64,000 nt of DNA from the NCBI RefSeq assembly GCF_029522115.1, contig NZ_JAKWFK010000021.1, positions 1 to 64,000 on the forward strand, given 5' to 3'. Below are positions 19,562-29,880 of the stretch, piece after piece. The notes beneath the pieces were generated by a model, which worked only from the letters and a program-made list of their open reading frames with translations, was not told where the DNA came from and did no database searches. Position 1 is the stretch's first letter, and the number at the start of each line of letters is the position of its first letter. The translations under genes and the position numbers were made by a program. Origin of the DNA: Trinickia sp. Y13. GTDB taxonomy: Bacteria > Pseudomonadota > Gammaproteobacteria > Burkholderiales > Burkholderiaceae.

Positions 19562-22398
19562 TATGCCGCGCTCCGTTTTTCGCCTTCGCCGAACAGGTTG
19601 CTGAAGCAGCGGCCGCAAAGTGTCGGATGTTCCGCCTTCGCGCCGACGTCGGCGCGATAGTGCCAGCAGCGCTCGCACTTCAGATACTTCGAGGCGACCA
19701 CATCGACGCCTTCCTCGGAGTCGGCATCGACCTTCACAATCTTCGCATCGGAGGTGATCAGCACGAACTTCAAGTCGCCGCCCAAGCTAGCGAGCGCATC
19801 GTAGGCGGCCCCCGTCGCACGGATCGTGACTTCGGCTTGCAGGGACGATCCGATTTGCTCGGCCGCGCGCGCCTCTTCCAACGCCTTCGTCACGTTGCCG
19901 CGCACCGCGCGCAGCAATGCCCATTTCGAGCGCAGCGCTTCGGCGCCCGGGATCTCCGGGTAGCCGTAATACGTTTCCGTGAAGATCGTGTCGTTGCCCG
20001 GTTGAAACACCTTCCAGGCTTCTTCCGCCGTGAACGAAAGGAACGGCGCCATCACCCGCAGCAAACCTTGGGCGATGTGATAGAGCACCGTTTGCGCCGA
20101 ACGTCGGGCCTGCGAATCGGGCGCGCTCGTGTAGAGGCGGTCCTTCAGCACGTCTAGGTAGAAGCCGCCGAGATCTTCCGAGCAGAACGTCTGCAGCTTC
20201 GCGACGACGGGGTGGAATTCGTACTTCTCGTAGTGCGCGAGGATGTCCTGTTGCAGTTCGGCGGCGAGCGCGACGGCGTAGCGATCGATCTCGAGCCAGT
20301 GCGCGACCGGCTGCGCGTGCTGGGCGAAATCGAAGTCGGACAGATTGGCGAGCAAGAATCGCAGCGTGTTGCGAATGCGGCGATAGCTTTCGGTCACCCG
20401 CTTGAGAATCTCTTCGGAGATCGCAAGCTCGCCCGAGTAGTCGGTGGAGGCGATCCACAAGCGGATGATCTCGGCGCCCAGGCGGTTCGCGACTTCGTGC
20501 GGGTCGACGCCGTTGCCGAGCGACTTGCTCATCTTGCGGCCTTCGCCGTCCACGGTGAAGCCGTGCGTCAGCAGTGCGCGATACGGCGCGCGGCCGTCGA
20601 GCATGGACGCCGTCAACAGCGACGAGTGGAACCAGCCGCGGTGTTGGTCCGAGCCTTCGAGGTAAAGATCGGCAGGGAAGTGCGAGGCGGCTCGATGAGA
20701 ACCGCGCAGCACGTGCCAGTGCGTCGTGCCCGAGTCGAACCAGACGTCGAGCGTGTCGCGATTCTTCTCATAGAGGTTGGCGTCCTCGCCGATCAACTCG
20801 CGCGCGTCCAGCGTCTGCCATGCTTCGATGCCGCCTTGCTCGACGCGCTGAGCGACGGCCTCGAGCAACTCGATCGTGCGCGGATGCAGCTCGCCCGTTT
20901 CCTTGTGGACGAAAAACGCCATCGGCACGCCCCATTGGCGCTGACGCGAGAGCGTCCAGTCGGGGCGATTCGCGATCATGCTGTAAAGACGCTGCTTGCC
21001 CCAAGACGGGAAGAACGCGGTGGCTTCCACGCCGGCCAATGCCGTTTCCCGCAGCGTGGCCGCGCCGTCGTTCGGCGTGAGGTCCATGCCCGCGAACCAT
21101 TGCGAGGTGGCGCGATAGATGATCGGCGTCTTGTGGCGCCAGCAGTGCATGTAGCTGTGCGAGTACTTTTCCGCATGCAGCAGCGTGCCGGCCGCGGCGA
21201 GCGCCTCGACCACCTTCGGATTCGCGGCCCAAATGCTGAGCCCGCCGAATAGCGGCAGCGATTCGATGTAGCGGCCATCGCCCATCACCGGGTTGATGAT
21301 GTCCGAATCGGCCATGCCGTGCGACTTGCAGGACTCGAAATCTTCCACGCCGTAGGCCGGCGACGTGTGAACGATGCCCGTGCCCGAATCGATCGTGACG
21401 TATTCGCCCAAGTAGACCGGCGAAGTGCGCTTATAGCCCAGGTGCGCCGACGAGAGCGGATGGTGAAAGCGCAGGTTGACGAGCTTCGCGCCCGATGCGG
21501 TGGCGATGACGTTGCCCGTCAGGCCGAACTCCTCGAGCGATGCTTGCACGCGCTCTTGCGCGAGCACGAGCAGGCCGCGCTCGGTGTCCACGAGCGCGTA
21601 GTCGAGCTCGGGGTGCACGTTCAGCGCCTGGTTGGCCGGGATCGTCCACGGCGTGGTGGTCCAGATGACGATGCCGCCTTCGCTGCGCGGCAGCGAAGCG
21701 AGGCCGAACGCATGCGCCGTTTTCTCGGGTTCGGCGAACGGGAACAGCACGCTGATCGACGGGTCGACGCGGTCCTTATACTCGACCTCGGCCTCGGCGA
21801 GCGCGGAGCCGCAGTCGAAACACCAATTCACGGGCTTCAAGCCGCGGAACACGTAGCCCTTTTCGAGAATCTTGGCGAGCGCGCGAATCTCGCCCGCCTC
21901 GTTCGAAAAGTTCATCGTCTTATACGGGTTGTCCCAATCCCCGAGCACGCCGAGCCGCTTGAACCCGGCCTTCTGTGTCTCGATCTGCTCGCCCGCGTAG
22001 GCGCGCGCCTTTTGCTGCACTTGAGCCGCGGGCAGCGACTTGCCGAACTGCTTTTCGATCTGGATTTCGATCGGCATGCCGTGACAGTCCCAGCCCGGCA
22101 CATACGGTGCGTCGAAGCCGGCCATGTTGCGCGACTTCACGATGATGTCCTTGAGGATCTTGTTGACCGCGTGGCCCAGGTGGATGTCGCCGTTCGCATA
22201 CGGCGGGCCGTCGTGCAGCACGAAGAGCGGACGGCCCTTGCTGGCGGCGCGGATCTTTTCGTAGATGCCGTTTTCTTGCCATGCCTTGACCCATTGGGGC
22301 TCGCGCTTGGGCAGATCGCCCCTCATGGGGAACGGCGTGTCGAGCAGGTTGACCGGATATTTGGCCTGCGGTTTCGAATCGGCTTTCTTGTCGCTCAT
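19561..22398 (-). CDS. ileS: Isoleucyl-tRNA synthetase
   Basis: This 945-residue class I synthetase charges tRNA-Ile. It has the HLGH signature at residues 73-76, the editing (CP1) domain including [16 protein letters not shown], and the KMSKS loop near residue 620. The C-terminal zinc site [10 protein letters not shown]...CGRCFSN is present. Length and zinc tail fit the bacterial type 1 enzyme. It lies between ribF and lspA, the conserved ribF-ileS-lspA order of proteobacteria. Confidence 0.97.
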   Translation of the reverse strand: MSDKKADSKPQAKYPVNLLDTPFPMRGDLPKREPQWVKAWQENGIYEKIRAASKGRPLFVLHDGPPYANGDIHLGHAVNKILKDIIVKSRNMAGFDAPYVPGWDCHGMPIEIQIEKQFGKSLPAAQVQQKARAYAGEQIETQKAGFKRLGVLGDWDNPYKTMNFSNEAGEIRALAKILEKGYVFRGLKPVNWCFDCGSALAEAEVEYKDRVDPSISVLFPFAEPEKTAHAFGLASLPRSEGGIVIWTTTPWTIPANQALNVHPELDYALVDTERGLLVLAQERVQASLEEFGLTGNVIATASGAKLVNLRFHHPLSSAHLGYKRTSPVYLGEYVTIDSGTGIVHTSPAYGVEDFESCKSHGMADSDIINPVMGDGRYIESLPLFGGLSIWAANPKVVEALAAAGTLLHAEKYSHSYMHCWRHKTPIIYRATSQWFAGMDLTPNDGAATLRETALAGVEATAFFPSWGKQRLYSMIANRPDWTLSRQRQWGVPMAFFVHKETGELHPRTIELLEAVAQRVEQGGIEAWQTLDARELIGEDANLYEKNRDTLDVWFDSGTTHWHVLRGSHRAASHFPADLYLEGSDQHRGWFHSSLLTASMLDGRAPYRALLTHGFTVDGEGRKMSKSLGNGVDPHEVANRLGAEIIRLWIASTDYSGELAISEEILKRVTESYRRIRNTLRFLLANLSDFDFAQHAQPVAHWLEIDRYAVALAAELQQDILAHYEKYEFHPVVAKLQTFCSEDLGGFYLDVLKDRLYTSAPDSQARRSAQTVLYHIAQGLLRVMAPFLSFTAEEAWKVFQPGNDTIFTETYYGYPEIPGAEALRSKWALLRAVRGNVTKALEEARAAEQIGSSLQAEVTIRATGAAYDALASLGGDLKFVLITSDAKIVKVDADSEEGVDVVASKYLKCERCWHYRADVGAKAEHPTLCGRCFSNLFGEGEKRSAA

Positions 22399-22508
22399 AG
22401 TGCTATCGCTGAAATCGGTGGGCGCCCGAGCCGTGGGCGCTTCGGTATTGAATAAGTGATGACCGCACGGACAGGCGCTGCGCCTTGCGCCGTGCGCCGG
22501 TTCGGCGG

Positions 22509-23522
22509 CTAGCGAATTCGGTCGGTTGCCGAGGTCGAAAACCCCGTCGCGCGGCTGCCGGGCGCGCCTTCGGCGGCCGCTTGCGCACCCTCGAGCGCCG
22601 TGAAATAGGCGCGCGCGCCGACGACATCGCGCGCGATGGCGGCCGTCAGCGTCTCGAGATCGGCGTACTTTTCCTCGTCGCGCAACTTCTTCAGAAATTC
22701 GACGCGCACGAGTTTGCCATAGGCGTCGCCATGCCAGTCGAGCAGATGCACTTCGAGCAGCACGCGCCCCGAATCGTCGACGGTCGGGCGCAGCCCCAGG
22801 CTCGCGACGCCGGGCAGCGGCGCCGCTTCGACGCCGTGGACGCGGACGATGAAGATGCCCGCCAGCGCGGGGCGCTTATGGGCGATCGGCAGATTCAGGG
22901 TGGGAAAGCCCAGGTCGCGGCCGAGCTTGAGCCCATGCACGACATGGCCGCTGATGGCATAAGGGCGGCCGAGCGCCGCGCGGGCGGCGTCGAGATCGCC
23001 CGCAATCAGCGCGGCGCGCACGCCCGAGCTCGAAATGCGCGCACCGCTCGGATCGGCGACCGTTTGCATCTGTTCGACCTCGAACCCGTATCGTTCCCCG
23101 GCCGCTTTGAGGGAGGCGAAATCGCCGGCGCGCTTGGCGCCGTAGCGGAAATCGTCGCCGATCAACACCCAGCGCGCGTGCAAGCCGTCCACGAGAATGC
23201 GCTTGACGAAGGCGTCGGGCGACTGGCTCGCGAACGTGTGATTGAAGTGTTCCACCACCACGCGATCGACGCCGTTGGTGCGCAGCGCTTCGAGCTTGTC
23301 GCGCAGCATCGCGATGCGCGGCGGCGCACCGGCCGGATTGAAGAACTCGCGCGGGTGCGGCTCGAAAGTCATGACGCACACGGGCAAGCCGCGCGCGCGC
23401 GCCGCTTCGCTCACGCGGGCGAGCAGCGCCTGGTGGCCGCGGTGGACACCGTCGAAGTTGCCGATCGTCAGCGCGCAGGGCGCGCGGCTTTCGGCGTTGG
23501 GAAGACCGCGGAAGACTCTCAC
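22509..23522 (-). CDS. ribF: Bifunctional riboflavin kinase / FAD synthetase
   Basis: This 337-residue enzyme phosphorylates riboflavin to FMN and adenylylates it to FAD. The N-terminal nucleotidyltransferase has [11 protein letters not shown] at about residues 21-31 and [10 protein letters not shown]; the C-terminal kinase has [11 protein letters not shown] and the catalytic region [12 protein letters not shown] at 23522 gives the family's normal N-terminus; the frame extends into the purN promoter region without similarity. No FMN riboswitch is seen upstream. Confidence 0.94.
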   Translation of the reverse strand: MRVFRGLPNAESRAPCALTIGNFDGVHRGHQALLARVSEAARARGLPVCVMTFEPHPREFFNPAGAPPRIAMLRDKLEALRTNGVDRVVVEHFNHTFASQSPDAFVKRILVDGLHARWVLIGDDFRYGAKRAGDFASLKAAGERYGFEVEQMQTVADPSGARISSSGVRAALIAGDLDAARAALGRPYAISGHVVHGLKLGRDLGFPTLNLPIAHKRPALAGIFIVRVHGVEAAPLPGVASLGLRPTVDDSGRVLLEVHLLDWHGDAYGKLVRVEFLKKLRDEEKYADLETLTAAIARDVVGARAYFTALEGAQAAAEGAPGSRATGFSTSATDRIR

Positions 23523-23672
23523 GATAGCCGTTGGGGTGGGCGGCGCATTGCCGCGAAGCCGATCATCGATGAACGGGCGGCGGATGCCGCAAAGCAGAAG
23601 ATTATAAACGCTCGGCGCTCGGCCCGGCTCGCGCGCGGATTTGCGCGAGGCCTCGGGTGATAAAATCGCCGG

Positions 23673-24323
23673 ATGAAAAATATCGTAATTCTGATTTCCG
23701 GGCGCGGCAGCAACATGCAAGCGATCGTACGCGCTTGTAGCGAGGAGCGCTGGCCAGCGCGCATCGCGGCCGTCGTGTCGAACCGGGCCGATGCCGCCGG
23801 GCTTGCGTTCGCGGCCTCCCAGGGCATCGCCACGGCCGTCGTCGAGCACGGCGGCTACCCCGATCGCGAAGCCTTCGACGCAGCGCTAGCGCAGACCGTC
23901 GATCGCTTCTCGCCCGACCTCGTCGTGCTGGCCGGCTTCATGCGCGTGCTCACGTCGGGCTTCGTCGAACGTTACGCCGGCCGCATGCTCAACGTTCATC
24001 CGTCCTTGCTGCCGAGCTTTCCCGGGCTGCGCACGCACGAGCGGGCGCTCGAAGCGGGCGTGGCGCTGCACGGCGCAACGGTGCATTTCGTGACGCCGCA
24101 ACTCGATCACGGCCCGATCGTCGCGCAAGGCGCGATTCCGGTCACGGCCGGCGACGATGCCCGCTCGCTCGCGCAGCGCCTGCTCGCGGTCGAGCATGTG
24201 ATCTATCCGCGCGCGGTGCGCTGGTTCGTCGAAGATCGCTTGACGCTCTCGGGGCTGCGCGTGGCCGTCACGCCGCCCGAACCGCAATGGTATTTCTCCG
24301 ACACGCAAGAGGCGGCCGTATGA
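23673..24323 (+). CDS. purN: Phosphoribosylglycinamide formyltransferase
   Basis: This 216-residue enzyme uses 10-formyltetrahydrofolate to formylate GAR in purine synthesis. The phosphate-binding ISGRGSNMQA lies at residues 8-17, and the catalytic Asn-His-Asp set is in MLNVHPSLLPSF and LDHGPIVAQ. It is divergent from ribF. Its stop overlaps the start of the next gene by ATGA, so the two are cotranslated. Confidence 0.96.
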   Translation: MKNIVILISGRGSNMQAIVRACSEERWPARIAAVVSNRADAAGLAFAASQGIATAVVEHGGYPDREAFDAALAQTVDRFSPDLVVLAGFMRVLTSGFVERYAGRMLNVHPSLLPSFPGLRTHERALEAGVALHGATVHFVTPQLDHGPIVAQGAIPVTAGDDARSLAQRLLAVEHVIYPRAVRWFVEDRLTLSGLRVAVTPPEPQWYFSDTQEAAV

Positions 24324-25645
24324 AGCACACGAAGAAAAAAGAAAAGGGCGCGCACGGTCCCGCACGCGCGGGCGGCAAGCGAGATTCGGTGCTGCATGGG
24401 TTCCTGATCGGCCAGACCGAAACGCTGCTGGCCGATGTCCTCAAGTTCGCCGGCCCGGCCGATGCGACGACGAGCCGTTTCTTTCGCGCCCATCCCAAGC
24501 TCGGCCATGCCGAGCGCGGCGTGATCGCAGAGGCCGTGTTCGCGGTGCTGCGCCGGCGCATGGAGTTCGCCCACTTGGCGGAGAGCGGCAGCGGCAGTCC
24601 CACGCGGCGCCTCGCGCTGCTCGGTTTGATGCAGACGGCCGGCCGCGCCGCGCTCGCGCCTTACGTGTCGGACGCCGAAGGCGCATGGCTCGAGCACGTT
24701 TCGAAGATCGATCCGGCCAGCTTGCCGCTGCGCGTGCGGACGAACTTGCCCGATTGGATCGCAGAAGCGCTGGCCAAGCGGTTCGACGCGCAGGAGCTGG
24801 CGCAGTTGGCCGCCGCGCTCAATTACCCGGCGCCGCTCGATCTGCGCGTCAATCCGATCAAGGCGAATCGCGAGCAAGTCATCGAAGCGCTGAAAAGCGC
24901 CGGCGTGGAAGCGGGGGCGTCGCCGTTTGCGCCGTTAGGCGTGCGCGTCGTCGGCAAGCCTGCGCTGACCAAGCTCAAGCCGTTCGAGGATGGCTGGATC
25001 GAGGTGCAGGACGAGGGCAGTCAGTTGCTGTGCGCGCTCGTCGCCCCGCGTCGCGGCGAAATGATCGTCGACTTTTGCGCCGGTGCGGGCGGCAAGACGC
25101 TCGCACTCGGAGCGGCCATGCGCTCCACGGGGCGCCTCTATGCGTTCGACGTCTCCGACCGGCGGCTCGCCAAGCTGAAACCGCGTCTTGCGCGCAGCGG
25201 CCTGTCGAACGTGCATCCGGTGTTGATCGACAGCGAGCACGATGCCAAGATCAAGCGCTTGGCGGGCAAGATCGACCGTGTGCTCGTCGATGCGCCGTGC
25301 AGCGGCTTGGGCACCTTGCGGCGCAATCCCGATTTGAAATGGCGCCAGAGCCCGGGCTCGGTCGAGGAACTCGCGCCCAAGCAGGCGTCGATCCTCGCCA
25401 GCGCCGCGCGCCTCGTGAAACCCGGCGGGCGGCTCGTCTATGCGACCTGCAGCGTGCTCGAAGCGGAAAACGAAGCGATCGTCACGCAGTTTCTCGCCGA
25501 TCACCCGGATTTCTCGCTCGTACCGGCGGGCAAGGTGCTCGCCGAGCAACGCATCGAACTCGAAATGGGCGATTTCCTTTCGCTCTGGCCGCATCGGCAT
25601 GCGACCGACGGCTTTTTCGCCGCGGTGCTCGAACGCCGTGCGTGA
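24320..25645 (+). CDS. RsmB/NOP-family RNA cytosine-5 methyltransferase
   Basis: This 441-residue protein transfers a methyl group from S-adenosylmethionine to a cytosine C5 in RNA, most likely rRNA. The SAM-binding motif is VDFCAGAGGKTLALG, and the two catalytic cysteines lie in VDAPCSGLGTLRRNPDLKW and VYATCSVLEAENE. The N-terminal about 150 residues are helical and may bind RNA. It overlaps purN by four bases. The organism probably also has a classical rsmB near fmt, so I give no symbol; the target base is unknown. Confidence 0.9.
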   Translation: MKHTKKKEKGAHGPARAGGKRDSVLHGFLIGQTETLLADVLKFAGPADATTSRFFRAHPKLGHAERGVIAEAVFAVLRRRMEFAHLAESGSGSPTRRLALLGLMQTAGRAALAPYVSDAEGAWLEHVSKIDPASLPLRVRTNLPDWIAEALAKRFDAQELAQLAAALNYPAPLDLRVNPIKANREQVIEALKSAGVEAGASPFAPLGVRVVGKPALTKLKPFEDGWIEVQDEGSQLLCALVAPRRGEMIVDFCAGAGGKTLALGAAMRSTGRLYAFDVSDRRLAKLKPRLARSGLSNVHPVLIDSEHDAKIKRLAGKIDRVLVDAPCSGLGTLRRNPDLKWRQSPGSVEELAPKQASILASAARLVKPGGRLVYATCSVLEAENEAIVTQFLADHPDFSLVPAGKVLAEQRIELEMGDFLSLWPHRHATDGFFAAVLERRA

Positions 25646-25691
25646 TCGTTAGCACGAGGCCGGCCGTGCGTGCGGCCGGCCTCTCATCGTG

Positions 25692-27098
25692 ATGACACAG
25701 AACCGAATCCTCTCCCATATGCTGGCCGACATCGCGCGCGATTACGGCCAGCCCGTCATGATCTGGCAGGCGTCGACGCTGCTCGCCGCGTTGCTCGTTG
25801 CATGGGGGCTCGCACGGCTCGTCGCCCGCGCTCTGGAATCGCGCCGGCGCGCCCGGCAGGAAGCGGTGCGTTTCGGCGCGGAAAGCCTGCGCAAAGCGTT
25901 GTTTCCGCTGCTTGGCGGCGTGCTCGTCTGGGGGGCGCAGACCGCGCTCGCCGAGTCCATGTCGACCTCCCTGCTGGAGCTTGCGCTCGTCCCGCTGTTT
26001 GGGATCGCGCTCATCTACCTCGTCTTTTTCATCGCGCGCCGCGTGTTCGGGCGCACCGGCCACGCCCACGCTTGGCTCTCCATCGCCGAAAAGCTCGTGT
26101 CCGTGCTGGTGTGGATCGGCATGGGCATCACCGTGCTCGGCATTCAGGACGAGGTGCTGCGCTGGATGGCGTCGGTCCGGTTCCGGGTCGGCAATGCGCA
26201 TATGACCTTGCTCTCGTTCACGACAGGGCTGATGTGGGTGTGTGCCACCGTCGTGTTTGCGCTCTGGCTCGGCTCGGTCTACGAAGACCGCGTCATGCGC
26301 GCGCATTCGGTCGACGCCAATTTGCGTGTCGTGCTGTCGCGCGTCGGGCGTGCGCTGTTGCTGCTGGCGGCCGTGCTGGTCAGCTTTTCGCTGGTAGGCA
26401 TCGACATTACCGTGCTTGGCGTGTTCGGCGGCGCGCTCGGCGTGGGCCTCGGTCTGAGCTTGCAAAAGATCGCGAGCAACTACGTCTCGGGGTTCATCAT
26501 CTTGATCGACCGCTCGCTGCGGCTGGGCGATACGATCAACGTCGCGGGTCTGCAGGGCATGGTGACGCACATCACGACGCGTTACACCACGGTGCGGGGG
26601 TTGGACGGCATCGAGACTCTCATCCCCAATGAAAAGCTCGTGACGGACGTGGTGCAAAACCACTCCTCTTATTTGACGCGCGGCTATGCGAAGGCTGCCG
26701 TGCAGATCGCCTATACGTCCGACGTCGACCAAGCGATGGCCTTGCTCGTCGAGGCGGCGCACGGCGTCGAGCGGGTGCTGGAGGATCCGGCGCCCGCCGC
26801 CTATCTCGTGGGCTTCGGCGCCGACGGCATCAATCTGGAGCTCGGCTACTGGATCGAAGAAGCGGCCAAGGGCACGGCCGCCACCCGCTCGAGCGTCAAC
26901 CGCAACATTTGGCGGCTGTTCGGGGAGCACGGCATTTCGATTCCCTATGCGCGACGCGATATCCATCTCGTCGGCGCTTTGCCGGCCGTGCTGAACGGTG
27001 CGGTCGAGCTGGCTCAGGATCCGTCCATCGGCGCTGGCGCGAACGAGATGCGCGAACCGGGCACGCCGCTCGCTCGAGATGCGGCAACGGGCGCTTGA
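25692..27098 (+). CDS. MscS-family mechanosensitive channel
   Basis: This 468-residue membrane protein should open under membrane tension to release solutes on osmotic downshock. Several N-terminal helices precede the conserved pore helix and the SLQKIASNYVSGFIILIDRSLRLGD segment, followed by the cytoplasmic beta domain (TTVRGLDGIETLIPNEKL). ATG at 25692 is directly preceded by an in-frame GTG at 25689; either could start. Length exceeds E. coli MscS (286), matching the larger YbdG/MscK-like members with extra helices. Confidence 0.9.
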   Translation: MTQNRILSHMLADIARDYGQPVMIWQASTLLAALLVAWGLARLVARALESRRRARQEAVRFGAESLRKALFPLLGGVLVWGAQTALAESMSTSLLELALVPLFGIALIYLVFFIARRVFGRTGHAHAWLSIAEKLVSVLVWIGMGITVLGIQDEVLRWMASVRFRVGNAHMTLLSFTTGLMWVCATVVFALWLGSVYEDRVMRAHSVDANLRVVLSRVGRALLLLAAVLVSFSLVGIDITVLGVFGGALGVGLGLSLQKIASNYVSGFIILIDRSLRLGDTINVAGLQGMVTHITTRYTTVRGLDGIETLIPNEKLVTDVVQNHSSYLTRGYAKAAVQIAYTSDVDQAMALLVEAAHGVERVLEDPAPAAYLVGFGADGINLELGYWIEEAAKGTAATRSSVNRNIWRLFGEHGISIPYARRDIHLVGALPAVLNGAVELAQDPSIGAGANEMREPGTPLARDAATGA

Positions 27099-27232
27099 TT
27101 GTCGCTGCGGCGATATGCCGCGCGCCCCGGAAGCGGATCAACCCGCGTAAATCGGTAAAAATGGCGGTCACGCGGGCTGTTGCATCGCAAAAATTCTTTT
27201 TTGTTACAAATACTTGCGTCGATTGCAGTAAA

Positions 27233-27273
27233 ATGCCGACAGCTATCGAAAGCTAGCTTTCATCTCTCGGCAT
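27233..27273 (+). promoter_or_regulatory. Two-tier stem-loop in the desaturase leader
   Basis: ATGCCGA at 27233-27239 pairs with TCGGCAT at 27267-27273, and between them GAAAGCTAGCTTTC at 27248-27261 is a perfect 14-bp palindrome that can fold as an inner hairpin. The structure lies 43 bases before the preferred TTG start at 27316, and seven bases before the upstream TTG at 27280. It could be an operator or an RNA element. Confidence 0.45.
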
Positions 27274-27315
27274 CCGCTTTTGGTCGCGGGCGTCGTCGTA
27301 ATACAGGTAAACACC

Positions 27316-28512
27316 TTGCTGAACACCCTTCTCGATTTTCTCGCGCACGGCTTGCTTCGTTTTTCGTGGTGGCAGATTGTGCTGTTCGCGCTCGCCGTCA
27401 CGCACGTCACGATCATCGGCGTCACCGTCTATCTGCACCGCTGCCAGGCGCACCGGGCGCTCGATCTGCATCCGATCGCGAGCCATTTCTTCCGCCTGTG
27501 GCTGTGGATGACGACGGGCATGCTCACGGGCCAGTGGGCGTCGATCCATCGCAAGCATCATGCGAAATGCGAAACCGAAGAGGATCCGCATAGCCCGCAA
27601 ACGCGCGGCATCTGGAAGGTGTTGCTCGAGGGCGCGGAACTGTATCGCGCGGAAGCCAAGAACGAAGAGACGCTGCGGCGCTTCGGCCACGGCACGCCCA
27701 ACGACTGGATCGAGCGCAATGTCTACACGCGCTATCCCATCCTTGGCGTCAGCCTCATGATGGTGATCGACGTCGCGCTGTTTGGCATCGTCGGCCTAAG
27801 CGTGTGGGCGGTGCAGATGATCTGGATTCCGTTCTGGGCAGCCGGCGTCGTGAACGGTCTCGCTCACTTCTGGGGCTACCGTAACTTCAATTCGGCCGAC
27901 GCGAGCACGAACATTTTCCCCTGGGGCATCCTGATCGGCGGCGAGGAACTCCACAACAATCACCACACGTACGCCACCTCGGCCAAGCTTTCGAACAAAT
28001 GGTTCGAGTTCGACATTGGTTGGCTCTACATTCGCTTGATGTCGGCCGTTGGCCTCGCCAAGGTCAAGAAGATCGCGCCCACGCCGCGTCTGACGGCCAG
28101 CAAGCCCGTGCTCGACCAGGACACGCTGCAGGCGGTGTTGACGAATCGCTACGAGGTCATGGCGCGCTATGCCAAGACCGTCAAGCGGGCCTATCGCCAG
28201 GAGCTCGCGCGGCTCAAGGAAATCGGCGCGCGCGAAAAGTATCAATTGATGCGTGGCGCGCGCGAGTGGTTCCACAAGGAAGAAGCTGGACTCGACGAGC
28301 CGCAAAAGCGTCAACTGCCGGAAATCTTCGCCGACAGCCAAACCCTGCGCACGTTCATCGAGTTGCGTAAGGATCTGAGCGCGATCTGGGAGCGCTCGAA
28401 CGCTTCTCGTGAGCAATTGCTGGCCCAGTTGCAGGACTGGTGTCATCGGGCCGAGCAAAGCGGCATCCAAGCATTGCAGGAATTCGCGATGCGCCTGCGC
28501 CGCTACGCCTGA
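27316..28512 (+). CDS. Acyl-lipid/acyl-CoA delta-9-type fatty acid desaturase
   Basis: This 398-residue integral membrane di-iron enzyme introduces a double bond into a saturated acyl chain and so adjusts membrane fluidity. The three histidine boxes are HRCQAHR at 41-47, HRKHH at 78-82 and HNNHH near 213-217, with hydrophobic helices between them. The last about 130 residues form a charged helical tail. A TTG at 27316 with AGG upstream is chosen because the conserved part begins there; a TTG at 27280 would add 12 residues. A structured leader precedes it and an intrinsic terminator follows. Confidence 0.9.
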   Translation: MLNTLLDFLAHGLLRFSWWQIVLFALAVTHVTIIGVTVYLHRCQAHRALDLHPIASHFFRLWLWMTTGMLTGQWASIHRKHHAKCETEEDPHSPQTRGIWKVLLEGAELYRAEAKNEETLRRFGHGTPNDWIERNVYTRYPILGVSLMMVIDVALFGIVGLSVWAVQMIWIPFWAAGVVNGLAHFWGYRNFNSADASTNIFPWGILIGGEELHNNHHTYATSAKLSNKWFEFDIGWLYIRLMSAVGLAKVKKIAPTPRLTASKPVLDQDTLQAVLTNRYEVMARYAKTVKRAYRQELARLKEIGAREKYQLMRGAREWFHKEEAGLDEPQKRQLPEIFADSQTLRTFIELRKDLSAIWERSNASREQLLAQLQDWCHRAEQSGIQALQEFAMRLRRYA

Positions 28513-28556
28513 GCGCCTGCTCACGCGAAATCCATTAAAATTTCGGTACGTCATCG

Positions 28557-28586
28557 ACACCCCGCTTTGGCGGGGTGTTGCTTTTT
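28557..28586 (+). terminator. Intrinsic terminator of the desaturase gene
   Basis: ACACCCCGC pairs with GCGGGGTGT around TTTG and is followed by TGCTTTTT, about 45 bases after the stop codon. Confidence 0.85.
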
Positions 28587-28658
28587 GGGCCTCGTATGTT
28601 CGGGGCCTGTTTTGCGCTCGGCTCGGCTCGGCCGTCAGGCGCGATAGTGGAGAACAGG

Positions 28659-29792
28659 ATGGACTCGGCCATCAAGACCGTCGAATTCGACAAGCCGATC
28701 GCAGGCGCCGTTTGCGGCGTCGGCCACGCTTGGGCGAAAGTGCCGCCGGCGCCGTCGCCGGAAGAGAAGCGGCAACTGAAGGCGCGCGTGCGTGAGTTGC
28801 TCGAGCGTGAAAAGGCCGTGCTCGTCGCGCACTACTACGTCGACGCGGAGTTGCAGGAACTAGCCGACGAAACCGGCGGCTGCGTGGCCGACTCGCTCGA
28901 GATGGCGCGCTTCGGGCGCGATCACGAAGCGCAAACGCTCGTCGTGGCGGGCGTACGTTTCATGGGCGAGACCGCGAAGATCCTGAGTCCCGGCAAGCGC
29001 ATTCTGATGCCCGATCTCGATGCGACATGCTCGCTCGATCTCGGCTGCCCGGCCGACGAGTTCTCGGCGTTCTGCGATGCGCATCCAGATCGCACCGTCG
29101 TCGTGTATGCGAACACCAGCGCCGCCGTGAAGGCGCGCGCCGATTGGATGGTGACATCCTCGATCGGCCTCGAGATCGTCTCGCATCTGCACGCGCGCGG
29201 AGAGAAAATTCTTTGGGCGCCCGATCGCCATCTGGGCGATTACATTCGGAAGCAGACGGGCGCCGATATGCTGTTATGGCAAGGATCGTGTCTCGTACAT
29301 GACGAGTTCAAAGGCATCGAGCTCGATTTGTTGAAGGCCGAGCATCCGCAGGCAAAGGTGCTCGTGCACCCTGAATCGCCCGCGAGCGTGGTGGCGCAGG
29401 CCGATGTCGTCGGTTCGACGACGCAGTTGATCGACGCCGCCAAGCGCCTCGATGCGACGCACTTCATCGTTGCGACCGACCTCGGCATTTTGCACAAGAT
29501 GCAGCTCGCGGCGCCGGGCAAGACCTTCATCGCAGCACCGACGGCCGGCAATAGTGCGACTTGCAAGAGCTGCGCGCATTGTCCGTGGATGGCGATGAAC
29601 GGGCTTGCGAACTTGGTCGACGTGCTCGAGCGCGGCCACAACGAGATCTTCATCGATCCATCCGTCGGCGAGCGCGCCCGCGTGCCGATCGATCGGATGT
29701 TGGCGTTCGCGGCGGCTCACAAGAAGCGCGTGCAAGCAAGCGGCGACCTCGCGCGCGACACGTCGCTGTTTGCCAACGTCGGCGCAGCGTGA
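28659..29792 (+). CDS. nadA: Quinolinate synthase
   Basis: This 377-residue enzyme condenses iminoaspartate with dihydroxyacetone phosphate to quinolinate, the NAD precursor. It carries a [4Fe-4S] cluster; candidate ligands are in [19 protein letters not shown] and [10 protein letters not shown]. Start ATG at 28659 is preceded by a GGAG-containing ribosome site, and the frame upstream overlaps the desaturase terminator. nadC follows after 88 bases on the same strand; nadB lies convergent beyond it. Confidence 0.96.
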   Translation: MDSAIKTVEFDKPIAGAVCGVGHAWAKVPPAPSPEEKRQLKARVRELLEREKAVLVAHYYVDAELQELADETGGCVADSLEMARFGRDHEAQTLVVAGVRFMGETAKILSPGKRILMPDLDATCSLDLGCPADEFSAFCDAHPDRTVVVYANTSAAVKARADWMVTSSIGLEIVSHLHARGEKILWAPDRHLGDYIRKQTGADMLLWQGSCLVHDEFKGIELDLLKAEHPQAKVLVHPESPASVVAQADVVGSTTQLIDAAKRLDATHFIVATDLGILHKMQLAAPGKTFIAAPTAGNSATCKSCAHCPWMAMNGLANLVDVLERGHNEIFIDPSVGERARVPIDRMLAFAAAHKKRVQASGDLARDTSLFANVGAA

Positions 29793-29880
29793 CGCGGCTT
29801 GCGTCCGCATCCCTTCGTTCGACATTCGCATGTCGCGGCGGCCGGTGCGGCCAGCTGCGGCGCAAAGGACTATTGATCAT

